Shown here one piece after another: positions 1 through 8,569 of a DNA stretch of 64,000 bases; position 1 is the first letter of the stretch; each line of letters begins with the position of its first letter. The notes below the pieces were generated by a model. The model was not told the origin of the DNA, searched no databases, and was given only the letters and a program-made list of their open reading frames with translations. Origin of the DNA: Burkholderiaceae bacterium (GTDB lineage Bacteria; Pseudomonadota; Gammaproteobacteria; Burkholderiales; Burkholderiaceae_D); the NCBI GenBank assembly GCA_019745005.1, contig JAIETO010000169.1, positions 1 to 64,000 of the forward strand, given 5' to 3'. The translations under genes were made by a program, and so were the position numbers.

Positions 1-999
1 GATCATAGGATACGTTCGACCGCTGCCATGATCTTTCCTGTCATGATGGAATCGGGCATGAAAGAAGCGAGCGACGCGGGCAGTGGCATCGCGCAAATTC
101 TCAAGGTGCGCTTAATTCACGCCACAATTCGTCATTTAATTTTACGAGGCAACCCAGAAGCTGCAATTCAATCTTTTAATGCGCAAGGGGCGTTGAAAAG
201 CGCTGGCGTCATCCCGCAAGGCGTTGCTGAAAATCCGCTAGATATGAAACAAGCTTTGTTCGCCAACGGTTGGCGCATTGGTGAAGACGGTCTCCCCTGC
301 AATCAAGAGGAGTTGATCTACACACTGCTTACCTTTGGCTACGTCTTTTTGCGCAGCATGCGCCGACTTGGCATCGGGCTACCAGCAGCGGATGAAGAAG
401 CTTACCTTCACCTTTGGAACGTGGTTGGTTTTGTTTTAGGAATACGCGAAGAACTGATGCCTCACAGCATGGACGAAGCCAAGCAGATTTTTGAGCAAAT
501 CCAAGCACGCGCGCACGCGCATCAAGTCGAACCCGATCCTCGGCCACATTTAGGTAACGCGCTGATGGTGTCCATGGAAAAAGCGATTCCAGTCAGCTTG
601 TTTAAACATTTTCCTGTACTCATGACGCGTTATCTATGCGGCAGCCGCCAAGCAGATAAAATTGGCGTAGCCAATCGTGCCCCTTGGTGGTCTCGCGCTT
701 TTTTCTGGGGTTTGATTTCGATTTGTAGAGTCATCGATGGCGCCATGCGCCTAATTGACCCGCACTTCGCACTCTCACGACTATTTGTGCGTACCTTAGG
801 CTACCACCTGATGAGCAAATTGTTGCTGGACCAAACACGGCCGCTCAATTTGCCTGAGCATTTAAACGAGCATGTCAACAATACTGTACGAACATGGGGG
901 CACGATGTTAAAGCGTCAACGCGCATGAATCAGCTAGAAGATCGATTCACCACCAAGAACCACTGGATGAACGCGCAGCGGGGCATGGAAGAGCGCTAA
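1..999 (+). CDS. MpaB/rubber-oxygenase-like protein (DUF2236), 5' truncated
   Basis: The frame is open from the first base, so the N-terminus lies outside the window; the first in-window ATG is at 28. The protein resembles the DUF2236 family (fungal MpaB, bacterial latex-clearing protein), b-type haem oxygenases or their relatives. Family-like features are the VRLIHATIRH segment (about residues 27-36 from that ATG), the helical LLTFGYVFLRSMRRLGI segment, and the EAYLHLWNVVGFVLGI segment typical of these all-helical proteins. The C-terminus is polar and ends normally at TAA. Substrate cannot be told from sequence. There is no obvious operon partner downstream, where a family A repeat follows. 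Confidence 0.7.
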   Translation, partial: DHRIRSTAAMIFPVMMESGMKEASDAGSGIAQILKVRLIHATIRHLILRGNPEAAIQSFNAQGALKSAGVIPQGVAENPLDMKQALFANGWRIGEDGLPCNQEELIYTLLTFGYVFLRSMRRLGIGLPAADEEAYLHLWNVVGFVLGIREELMPHSMDEAKQIFEQIQARAHAHQVEPDPRPHLGNALMVSMEKAIPVSLFKHFPVLMTRYLCGSRQADKIGVANRAPWWSRAFFWGLISICRVIDGAMRLIDPHFALSRLFVRTLGYHLMSKLLLDQTRPLNLPEHLNEHVNNTVRTWGHDVKASTRMNQLEDRFTTKNHWMNAQRGMEER

Positions 1000-1087
1000 G
1001 GGGAGCGCTTTTAGTGGCGATGATCGTTAATCTTTGTCATTTTTCGCAAAGAATTTCGCCTATTTAGTCGCGCCACTGCGATAATTC

Positions 1088-1287
1088 AACCCAGATACTC
1101 CATGAGGATTTGCGACGATGGTGGATGCACTTTTCGAGACACTCTTCGAGGCGCTCTTCGAGGCAGTTTCGTTGCGAATGAGGCGCCAATAGCGAGCTAT
1201 TGGCAACGAAGAGAAGCGAAAATGACCGAAAATGCGCCGCCAGCTCGCCAATAGCAATGTAAGCGCGCCTAATGGAAAATCTGGGTT
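1088..1287. mobile_element. Family A MITE-like repeat, copy A1 (200 bp)
   Basis: Its ends form an inverted repeat: left AACCCAGATACTCCATGAGG, right CCTAATGGAAAATCTGGGTT. A second, 176-bp copy lies at 44214-44389 in the same orientation with the same ends and an almost identical interior. A1 is longer by 24 bp, equal to two extra 12-bp units containing CTCTTCGAGG near 1138-1165. The interior carries a CCAATAGC/GCTATTGG hairpin near 1188-1205. It encodes no convincing protein. It fills most of the gap between 999 and 1370; the rest of that gap shows nothing recognisable. Confidence 0.8.
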
Positions 1288-1369
1288 CAAGTGATCGTAA
1301 CGCCGCACACGTTTCGGTACAAGCTCGCACCTAGCAAGGCTCTAACTTACCCGCTGAAATTTTTATTAC

Positions 1370-1825
1370 ATGGAATCCTTCAACAAACTTAGTACCGCCG
1401 ACAATGATCATGGGCGTTTCCGCGCCCACGGCTTAGTCGAGGTCACTATAAAAGAAAACCTTGCTCACTCAGAAGCTTGGGGGCCGTTTAACGATGAGTT
1501 TGTGCAGGCCTACACCATGGTAAAGAAGCAGGTTGTAAAAGAAATGCATGGTAAAGGACGTTGGGGACATATTGTGACTTTCCATCGTAGTGCGCTCGCC
1601 TCGCAGCCCACACTCGATTTCTATGCCAATTATCTAAAAAACAGCGCAGCACAATCCTATGCGCCCTTTGCAACCGCATTCGTTGTTAGCGCAAGCGTCG
1701 AAGGTGCAACACTCATGCCGCCCTTGTTTGCCAAGTGTTATCAAAATGCGGGGCTTCAATTTAAAGCGTTTACAAACAAAGATGATGCCGAAGTCTGGCT
1801 CACCGCAGCACTGAAATTGTCGTAA
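1370..1825 (+). CDS. Conserved-looking hypothetical protein, 151 aa
   Basis: I do not recognise this family with confidence. It is a soluble protein without signal peptide or membrane helix. The alternation of short hydrophobic strands with amphipathic helices (AWGPFNDEFVQAY near residue 36, WGHIVTF near 63, AFVVSAS near 103, and a C-terminal DDAEVWLTAAL helix) resembles small STAS/SpoIIAA-like regulatory folds, but this is a structural impression only. No strong ribosome binding site precedes the ATG at 1370, and no other start looks better. It stands alone between repeat A1 and the diguanylate cyclase. Confidence 0.55.
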   Translation: MESFNKLSTADNDHGRFRAHGLVEVTIKENLAHSEAWGPFNDEFVQAYTMVKKQVVKEMHGKGRWGHIVTFHRSALASQPTLDFYANYLKNSAAQSYAPFATAFVVSASVEGATLMPPLFAKCYQNAGLQFKAFTNKDDAEVWLTAALKLS

Positions 1826-2017
1826 TTGCCAAACGGCGCAGCGTCTTTTGTCAAGTCAATTCGCCCAAGTTGGATGGATCAAACAGCGCGCAAAAATACA
1901 CTTATCCTGCTCTGCCGCACAATTCCTGCTTGACAGAAAAACCCAAGCAAAATCATACTCGGCCTTGCACGTTTTTTTGCACGCCAAATCTCTCCTTTGA
2001 ATCGATTTTCCCGCCCC

Positions 2018-3805
2018 ATGACTAAACAATTTTCATCGTTGTTAGCCACATTGAGCGCCGCATTATTTCGATCTCTGCAATTCATACTTCTCGTTACCAG
2101 TCTGTGTCTCGGTTTGCATGCAATTGCAAACGCAACGAGCGATACCAAAGAAACCCGCATTACGCTTGAAGAAAGCACGCCAAAAGTCATGCCTTGGTCA
2201 GCCATCCGCATCCTGCCAGACGCGTCCAAAAAACTGAATCTGGAGCAAGTCATGGCGACGCCGGAACAATTTATGCGCCCCACCACCGCCGTTGGTACCC
2301 TAGGCCTACGTACCGAAGCGATTTGGATGCATCTGCCTTTAAAGGTAGCGGACGGCGATGGCCTGTGGGTCTTGGATATTGACTACCCGCCACTCAACCG
2401 CATTGAGGTCTATTTGACGCAAAGTGGCCGTGTTGTGCAACAAACGATCCTAGGGAATCTACAAGCCTATGAACAACGCCCCATTTGGGGCCGAAGTCAT
2501 TCATTCGGGCTGAGAACCCAGGCAGGCGCGGAATACGAATTGTATTTACGGGTGGTCAGCAACGGCACATATATTTTGCCCATTACCCTCAGCAAACCAT
2601 CGGTATTCCATGCGAATGCCTTGGCAGAAGAGATGTTGCAAGGCGTACTCGCGGGTCTGGCATTGTGTTTGCTGATCTATAGCTTAGCGCAATGGATCAA
2701 TCTAAAAGAACCCTTATTTCTGAAATACGCGATATTGGTCTTTGGTAGTTTGTTTTTTTCTTTGCATCAATTTGGCGTCGCTTCGCAATACGTCTGGTTT
2801 GGCAATACTTGGTTTGAATTACATGCGGGCGGTCTTTCTGCGCTATGCGCATCGACAGGTTTATTTCTATTTATTGAGCAAGCCTTAGATGGCGCCGATG
2901 GAAATCGCTGGCTTAGCCGTTTGATGAAGTTAGGTGCATGTATCAATGTCCTGATTGGGATTGCCTATTGTTTTGATTTGATACACACCCAAACGGTGGC
3001 CAAAGCGATTAGCACCATAGGCATCATGCCCTCCGTACTAGGCTTGCCAGGGGCTATTGGACGGGCGCGCCGTGGCGACAAAGTGGGAGTTTATTTCTTG
3101 GTTGCTTGGACGCTCTACTTGTTTGCAGCGGCAATTCTTTCAGGTGTTATCAAAGGTTATATACCCGCTAATTTTTGGACTCAACATTCTTACCAGTTCG
3201 GTGCCACCTTCGATATGTTGGTGTTCATGGCCGTCCTTGGGCTGCGTACAAAAGCCATTCAAGATGAAATGCGGCAGGCGCGCAGCGAACGCGATAGCTT
3301 CCATTTCTTAGCGCATTCTGATCCGCTTACTGGCTTACCAAATCGTCGCAGCCTGCACCACTCTATCGACACAAGCGTGAAGCACGCGAGTGCAAGTCAT
3401 ATCTTGGCCGTGTATATGATGGATTTGGATGGGTTTAAGCAAGTCAACGATCAATATGGGCATGATGTGGGCGATGAGTTACTGATTGCAGTCGCCGCAC
3501 GTTTAAGAACCAATCTGCGCACATCCGACGTGATTTCGCGCTTAGGTGGTGATGAATTTGTGGTGATGTCTAAGGACTTAAACAACCCTCAACAAGCGTT
3601 AGAGTTGGGCGAGAAATTGATACGCGCCTTGGACTACCCGTTTATGCTGGCTGAACATACTTGCCGTGTCGGCTTGACTATAGGCTACGCGCTCGCGCCT
3701 ATGGATGGACACGACACCGCAACCTTGTTACGCCGAGCCGATGCCGCCATGTATGCCGGAAAACAAGCTGGCAAGCACTGCATACGGCGTGGCGATGCGA
3801 TGTAA
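2018..3805 (+). CDS. Membrane diguanylate cyclase (7TMR-DISM sensor, GGDEF)
   Basis: Predicted to make cyclic di-GMP from GTP at the inner membrane. The order is: signal peptide ending near HAIANA; an extracytoplasmic 7TMR-DISMED2-like beta domain (about residues 50-190) carrying the typical LRTEAIWMHLPL segment; seven membrane segments (about 205-410); and a C-terminal GGDEF domain. The active-site motif GGDEF is intact at residues 510-514. An RTSD sequence five residues upstream is a canonical RxxD product-inhibition site. The ATG at 2018 was chosen over an in-frame TTG at 1997 because it gives a compact signal peptide; neither has a strong ribosome binding site. The sensed ligand is unknown. 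Confidence 0.9.
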   Translation: MTKQFSSLLATLSAALFRSLQFILLVTSLCLGLHAIANATSDTKETRITLEESTPKVMPWSAIRILPDASKKLNLEQVMATPEQFMRPTTAVGTLGLRTEAIWMHLPLKVADGDGLWVLDIDYPPLNRIEVYLTQSGRVVQQTILGNLQAYEQRPIWGRSHSFGLRTQAGAEYELYLRVVSNGTYILPITLSKPSVFHANALAEEMLQGVLAGLALCLLIYSLAQWINLKEPLFLKYAILVFGSLFFSLHQFGVASQYVWFGNTWFELHAGGLSALCASTGLFLFIEQALDGADGNRWLSRLMKLGACINVLIGIAYCFDLIHTQTVAKAISTIGIMPSVLGLPGAIGRARRGDKVGVYFLVAWTLYLFAAAILSGVIKGYIPANFWTQHSYQFGATFDMLVFMAVLGLRTKAIQDEMRQARSERDSFHFLAHSDPLTGLPNRRSLHHSIDTSVKHASASHILAVYMMDLDGFKQVNDQYGHDVGDELLIAVAARLRTNLRTSDVISRLGGDEFVVMSKDLNNPQQALELGEKLIRALDYPFMLAEHTCRVGLTIGYALAPMDGHDTATLLRRADAAMYAGKQAGKHCIRRGDAM

Positions 3806-3858
3806 GAATCAATATCGGCGAACATCATCGCCTGCGTATTGAGGTAAAAAAAACCTTG

Positions 3859-3912
3859 CCGCAGAGGCGCAAAGGGCGCAGAGAACACCAAATTTTTCTG
3901 CGACGCTGCACT
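3859..3912. repeat. Relic of GCAGAG-type hairpin repeat
   Basis: CCGCAGAGGCGCAAAGGGCG followed by CAGAGA resembles one arm of the hairpin found inside repeat D2 (35137-35198). A weak second arm, TCTGCGACGCTGC, follows after about 10 bases. No terminal repeats or target duplication are visible, so this looks like a decayed fragment. Confidence 0.4.
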
Positions 3913-4008
3913 TTTTTGTGATGAGGCTTCAATTCAAACGGCATAGGCAAAGCCATATATTCGACCACAAAACTTCACCAAGCTTTATCAAAATACAGCC
4001 TTAGAACA

Positions 4009-4222
4009 GGCTATGTTCAGATTGAATGTTGATAAAAGTAAAGGTTCGTATTACGAAGAAAAAACAAACCATTCAACACAGAGACACAGAGGCTCAGAGG
4101 AAAAACAATGAGAAAGAGCAGCGGCATTTTGCTTTTCTCAGTGTCTCTGTGTCTCTGTGTTGAGAGGTTTTGATCTTTTTCATTACTATTTAATTTCATC
4201 AACACGCAATCTGAACATAGCG
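4009..4222. mobile_element. Family D MITE-like repeat, copy D1 (214 bp)
   Basis: Terminal inverted repeats of about 24 bp begin GGCTATGTTCAGATTG on the left and end CAATCTGAACATAGCG on the right. It is flanked by TTAGAACA (4001-4008) and TTAAAACA (4223-4230), an 8-bp target duplication with one mismatch. The core is a long hairpin whose arms TCAACACAGAGACACAGAG (4073-4091) and its exact complement (4145-4163) can pair over 19 bp. Copy D2 at 35085 shares the ends but has a different hairpin core. Together with the relic at 3859 and the E-1 repeat it fills the 560-bp gap 3806-4365; no gene is seen there. Confidence 0.8.
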
Positions 4223-4233
4223 TTAAAACAGGC

Positions 4234-4312
4234 ATACACTAACCTGTATTTTTAGAGATCGCTTTATTAATAAGCGCATATCAATAATAAAATTACAAAA
4301 AAGCAGGAGTAT
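4234..4312. repeat. Family E intergenic element, copy E-1 (79 bp)
   Basis: The 16-bp box ATACACTAACCTGTAT is at 4234-4249 and the second box, reading AGGAGTAT at its outer half, ends at 4312. The centre contains CGCTTTATTAATAAGCGC, a short dyad also seen in E-4. It begins exactly 3 bp after the right target duplication of repeat D1. Confidence 0.65.
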
Positions 4313-4365
4313 GCTTTAAACCTAAGATAACACAGGCTGAAAAATATTCACTTTGGTGCCTAAAC

Positions 4366-6503
4366 TTAACGCCCCTCGTCCAACACTTTCAAGGTTTCCT
4401 CGAAGCTGAAAACTTTTCGAATCTCGACCACATCAAACTTTCCGACCACGTTGGGTGGAAACGCTGCATAAGGTGCATTGACTCGAATGATTCGCCGCAC
4501 CGCTTCATCTAAATCAGCACGTCCACTTGAACGCACGATGGTAATGTCGTCAATGCTGCCATCGCTGCGAATTCCGACTACGACCACAGGGTCACCGCGT
4601 GCCTTGTCTTTTGCCGTCTGCGAATAATTCAGGTTGCCGTTGCGCTCAATTTTGTTACGCCAAGCGTCGACATACAGTTTTAAAGGGACATCTTGATCCG
4701 CGCTGCCAAGAAAAACACGGCGGCGCGAACGGTCCTCAAACTCTGGCCGACGCGGCAGTGGCGGCACGCCGCGCAAAAGATCAAGACCCTTCGCTTGTTC
4801 ACGCGCTCGGCTGACTAAATCGCCACCGAGCAAGCTCTTGGGTAACACGATGTTCGCCGCAGGTGTATCGCCTGCCCCTGCACCAGTGCCGGCCGCTCCT
4901 GACGAGGGCGTCGGTGTGGCCGCGCGCGCTGCCAAAGCGGCAGCATCACGCGCACGCTGTTCAGCGAGTCTTTGTTCTGCTAGTTTTTGTTCTGCTAGTT
5001 TTTGCTCTGCTAGTTTTTGCTCTGCTAGTTTTTGCTCTGCTAGTTTTTGTTCTGCTAGTTTTTGTTCTGCTAGTTTTTGTTCTGCTAGTTTTTGCTCAGC
5101 TAACTTTTGCTCAAATAACTTTTGCTCCGCTAACTTTTGCTCCGCTAATTTTTGCTCCGCTAATTTTTGCTCCGCTAATTTTTGCTCTGCTAGTTTTTGC
5201 TCCGCTAGTTTTTGCTCAGCTAACTTTTGCTCTGCTTGTTTTTGGCGTTCTAATGCTTGCTGCTTTTGCTTTGCCGCCAATTCCTCTACAAGCTTGGCTT
5301 GTTCAAGTAATAGTTGACGCGAACGCGCAGCTTGCTCTTCGACTTTCTTACGCTGTTCAATTTCCGCAATACGCTGTTGTTCTGCACGCTGTTCTACTAG
5401 TTGCTGTTCTGCTTGTCGTTGTCGCTCCTGTCGCTTTCGTTCTTCCGCCAGTTGTTGCAAGTGCTCTTGCTCTTTTTTTCTCGCTTCTTCAAGCGCAAGC
5501 TGCTGTTGCGCTTGTTGTTGCGCTTGTTGTTGCGCTATTTGCAGCGCTTGCTGTTGAGCGAGCTGTCTTTCCCGTTCTTGCTGTTCTTGCTGGCGTTTCT
5601 TTTCTTGTTCCCGCTCCTGCTCACGTTCCCGCGCTAAGGCAAGTGCTTTCGCTTGCCGATTGTTCTCTTCGATTTGCAAGAGAGCGTCTTCCTCACGTTT
5701 TTTTGTTTCGCCGCTTCCACCTGCGCCAATACAAGCGCTTGCTCAGTCTCCTTCTTCTTTTGCAAAGCCAACGCCTCTTCTCGCTGCTCGAGAAGCAGTC
5801 TTTCAGCGGCAATCGCCTCGCCCTCCTTTGCCGCATCAACAGGCGGATCTGCCGTTGGTGCGGGTGTCGGCGTGGGATTCACAATCTTCTTGTCGACCGC
5901 CGTTTGTGCCACTTCATCTGGATCGGGCGCAGCCACTTTAAAGCTATCGTCGCGCACTTTATCTTGTGCGATCAGCGCAATCGGCGACTCAAGTTGCTGT
6001 TGTAAAGGGTTAAGGATTTGCGCAGGCGCTTGGCTTGGCGCAGGCAAGGCTTTGGAACGCACGATTTTTATTACTGGCGGGCTTTTCTTCGAGGCTGCGG
6101 GCGCCACAAACGCCGGAACTGGCGGCAAGGTCACAAGCTGCAAACCCGTTACTGGTGGTTTTTCTTCGCGCGCAACAGGGCGTTCTGGTGGCGGCTGAGG
6201 CTGCTCCGGTATTGGCGTTGGATTATTCGTTTGTAAGTCCAGTTGAATTGACAATGGAGGCAATGGCGCGTTTTTCTCGCGGTCTGCCCATGGCAATGTC
6301 AATCCACTGACATCAAAACCCTTTACGCCAAATTGCAATGACAGAAACACTGCGTGCAAGAGAAGCGAGCACAGCAAGCCGCCCATCAAACGTCGATTGG
6401 CGCGATCAGAATAGCCGGGCTGCCGCTCGCTGTTTGCTAAATTCATGCTAAAAATGCTTTCAAAATCGTTGCCTAGCATTATCTCATGCCAAGCTTCGTC
6501 CAT
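4366..6503 (-). CDS. TonB/TolA-like energy transducer, interrupted by a -1 frame change
   Basis: Two overlapping minus-strand frames make one TonB-type protein. The N-terminal part (stop at 5634 in its own frame) has a membrane anchor with the TonB-like Ser-His pattern (CSLLLHAVFL) and a long Pro-rich segment. The C-terminal part (4366 to about 5700) continues with a Gln/Glu/Arg-rich coiled coil, about 18 near-identical LAEQK pentapeptides, and a TonB-C domain (VVVVGIRSDGSIDDITIV, then ADLDEAVRRII). The frames meet at CAA AAA AAC (5705-5697), containing the heptamer A_AAA_AAC; one slip back continues into the coiled coil. This could be an indel, a sequencing error in seven A, or programmed frameshifting. 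Starts at 6503, 6479 and 6446 are possible. Confidence 0.75.
4965..5240 (-). repeat. 15-bp tandem repeat encoding LAEQK pentapeptides
   Basis: About 18 consecutive 15-bp units, differing mainly by silent changes, encode LAEQK (one LFEQK, two final LAEQR) in the coiled-coil rod of the TonB-like protein. Runs of identical units suggest recent expansion. The repeat also produces long artificial open frames on the plus strand. Confidence 0.9.
5697..5703 (-). other. Possible -1 frameshift heptamer A_AAA_AAC
   Basis: On the minus strand the zero frame reads CAA AAA AAC GTG. The heptamer has the X_XXY_YYZ form of known -1 slippery sites. Slipping back by one base moves translation from the short 20-residue tail ending at 5634 into the CGT GAG GAA frame that encodes the coiled coil and TonB C-terminal domain. 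Confidence 0.5.
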
Positions 6504-6598
6504 CGGTTGAATGAAAATCAAAATACGGTAAACTCGACGACGCCGGTTTTCATCGAAGTTTCGTCTCCATGCTCAACACAAAAAAACGAAAGCACGCC

Positions 6599-7594
6599 AT
6601 GTCCCTAGAAAAAAATAGCCAGCACATCACGGTCGGCCTTGCGCAAATTGCGCCCGTTTGGCTCGACCGCGCTGCGACCACGAAAAAGATCATTCAGTAC
6701 ATAGAAAAAGCGGCGGCGCAAGGATGTCGTTTGGTGTGTTTTGGTGAAACCTTATTGCCTGGTTATCCTTTTTGGCTTGATTTGACCGACGGTGCAAGTT
6801 TTAACTCACCGCGCCAAAAGGAGATTCACGCCCATTACGTTGATCAGGCGATTCGTATCGATGCGGGTGATTTAGATGACATTTGCCATAACGCCGCGCG
6901 CCTAAAAATTGCAGTGATGCTCGGTTGCGCGGAGCGCCCGATAGAGCGCGGTGGTTACAGCCTGTATTGCTCTTGCGTTTATATTGGCCCTGATGGCGAG
7001 ATCGGTTCCGTGCATCGAAAACTCATGCCGACTTACGAAGAACGCTTAACCTGGTCGCCCGGCGATGGGCATGGCTTACGCACCCACGCTTTGGATGGTT
7101 TTCGCGTCGGCGGCCTGAACTGTTGGGAAAATTGGATGCCACTCTCGCGTGCCGCTCTGTATGCGCAGGGTGAAGATTTACACGTCAGTATTTGGCCTGG
7201 CAACGCCCGCAACACGGAAGACATTACACGCTTTGTCGCAAAAGAAGGAAGGTGCTATAGCATCGCCGTTTCTGGCCTGATGCGGCGCGAAGACTTTCCA
7301 CATAACACGCCGCATTTGGAAGAGATTTTGGTGCACTGCCCTGCAATTTTAGCGAATGGTGGCTCCTGCATTGCCGCGCCGGATGGTAGTTGGATCATTC
7401 CACCAACCATCGACATCGAAACCTTGCTTGTCGCAACGCTAGATCAGAAATTCGTGCGACAAGAAAGACAAAATTTCGATGTCGCCGGTCACTATTCGCG
7501 GCCCGATGTCACACGCCTTGTCGTGAACCGCGAACGTCAATCACTCGCACAGTTCAATGATGGCGCAAACAACAATACAGCCGCCAACAACTAG
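6599..7594 (+). CDS. Nitrilase (branch 1 carbon-nitrogen hydrolase)
   Basis: Expected to hydrolyse a nitrile to acid plus ammonia, in the cytoplasm. The family's Glu-Lys-Cys triad is visible: Glu in FGETLLPGYP, Lys in HRKLMPTYEER, and the nucleophile Cys in LNCWENWMPL, the CWEN form typical of true nitrilases rather than amidases. The ATG at 6599 is preferred over an in-frame ATG at 6569 because GAAAG precedes it and the extra residues are Lys-rich and non-conserved. Its TAG stop is followed after 3 bp by the ATG of the epimerase gene, so the two are almost certainly co-transcribed. It is divergent from the TonB-like gene. The substrate is unknown. Confidence 0.88.
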   Translation: MSLEKNSQHITVGLAQIAPVWLDRAATTKKIIQYIEKAAAQGCRLVCFGETLLPGYPFWLDLTDGASFNSPRQKEIHAHYVDQAIRIDAGDLDDICHNAARLKIAVMLGCAERPIERGGYSLYCSCVYIGPDGEIGSVHRKLMPTYEERLTWSPGDGHGLRTHALDGFRVGGLNCWENWMPLSRAALYAQGEDLHVSIWPGNARNTEDITRFVAKEGRCYSIAVSGLMRREDFPHNTPHLEEILVHCPAILANGGSCIAAPDGSWIIPPTIDIETLLVATLDQKFVRQERQNFDVAGHYSRPDVTRLVVNRERQSLAQFNDGANNNTAANN

Positions 7595-7597
7595 GTC

Positions 7598-8563
7598 ATG
7601 AGCGAACTGCAAAAAATACAGGTAATCGATTCGCATACTGGCGGTGAAGCCACACGTTTAATTGTGGCTGGCGGCCCAGCCCTTGGCGAAGGCAGCTTAC
7701 TGCAACGCTTACAGTTATTTCGCGACGACTTCGATCATTTTCGGAACGCCGTAGTTGGCGAACCGCGAGGCTCTGACGTGATGGTGGGCGCACTTGATTG
7801 CGCGCCAAGCGACCCACGCTGCACTGGCGCAGTTATTTTTTTTAATAACGTAGGTTTTCTTGGCATGTGTGGCCACGGCATGATGGGCTACATTGCAAGC
7901 CTAGCGCATCAAGGAAAAATCACCACAGGTCGACACCATATTGAAACGCCCGTGGGCGTTGTTGCGACTGAATTACATGCAGATGGCGGGGTAACTGTGC
8001 ACAACGTACCAGCATTTCGCTTTCGTCACAAAGTCAAATTGCGCCTTCCCACGTTTGATGATGTGGTTGGCGATGTGGCATGGGGGGGAAACTGGTTTTT
8101 CTTGATAGGCGAACATCAACAAGAAATCGACTTGAAAAACACGGATGCCTTAACTGCATTTTGCTGGCAAGTGCGCGAACAGCTCGCTGCCGATCACATC
8201 ACTGGCCCTGCTGGCGAAGTGATTGATCATATTGAGCTGTTCGCTGCGCCTGTCAATGCAAAAAATCACAGTCGGAATTTTGTATTGTGCCCAGGCAAAG
8301 CCTACGATCGTTCACCATGCGGCACAGGTACGAGTGCAAAACTCGCCTGTCTCGCTAACGATGGTCAACTCAAACCAGGCGATGTCTGGCGACAAGAAAG
8401 CATCTTGGGCAGTGTGTTCGAGGGAAGTTTTGTTTGGGCAGAAGACAGCCCAAATGGCGCACAAGAAAGATCAATCATTCCTAGCATTAAGGGCTTTGCC
8501 TATGTGAACGGCGAGGCAACTTTGCTTCTTAAGCCCGAGGATCCGCTGCGCTGGGGCTTCTAA
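7598..8563 (+). CDS. 4-hydroxyproline 2-epimerase (proline racemase family)
   Basis: Interconverts trans-4-hydroxy-L-proline and cis-4-hydroxy-D-proline, the entry step of bacterial hydroxyproline catabolism. Both catalytic cysteines are present: one in GMCGHGMMG (Cys91) and one in DRSPCGTGTSAK. A Cys in both places separates epimerases and racemases from trans-3-hydroxyproline dehydratases, where the first is Thr. The N-terminal IDSHTGGEATR segment and the 321-aa length are normal. It follows the nitrilase by 3 bp, and its stop is only 6 bp from the convergent AraC-type gene. The D-hydroxyproline oxidase and deaminase of the pathway are not in the window. Confidence 0.88.
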   Translation: MSELQKIQVIDSHTGGEATRLIVAGGPALGEGSLLQRLQLFRDDFDHFRNAVVGEPRGSDVMVGALDCAPSDPRCTGAVIFFNNVGFLGMCGHGMMGYIASLAHQGKITTGRHHIETPVGVVATELHADGGVTVHNVPAFRFRHKVKLRLPTFDDVVGDVAWGGNWFFLIGEHQQEIDLKNTDALTAFCWQVREQLAADHITGPAGEVIDHIELFAAPVNAKNHSRNFVLCPGKAYDRSPCGTGTSAKLACLANDGQLKPGDVWRQESILGSVFEGSFVWAEDSPNGAQERSIIPSIKGFAYVNGEATLLLKPEDPLRWGF

Positions 8564-8569
8564 AATTTT

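Noticed and set aside
1060-1330. Small minus-strand frames with a similar frame at 44168-44452
   Set aside because: Both lie in copies of repeat A; the similarity is due to the repeat, not to a gene family.
4965-5240. Regular short repeats that could suggest a CRISPR array
   Set aside because: The 15-bp units are contiguous with no spacers and stay in frame with a coiled-coil protein.
4838-6005. Long plus-strand open frames opposite the TonB-like gene
   Set aside because: They are mirror frames of the 15-bp LAEQK repeat and the coiled coil; the translations are low-complexity Cys/Ser/Phe or Leu/Val strings without domains.
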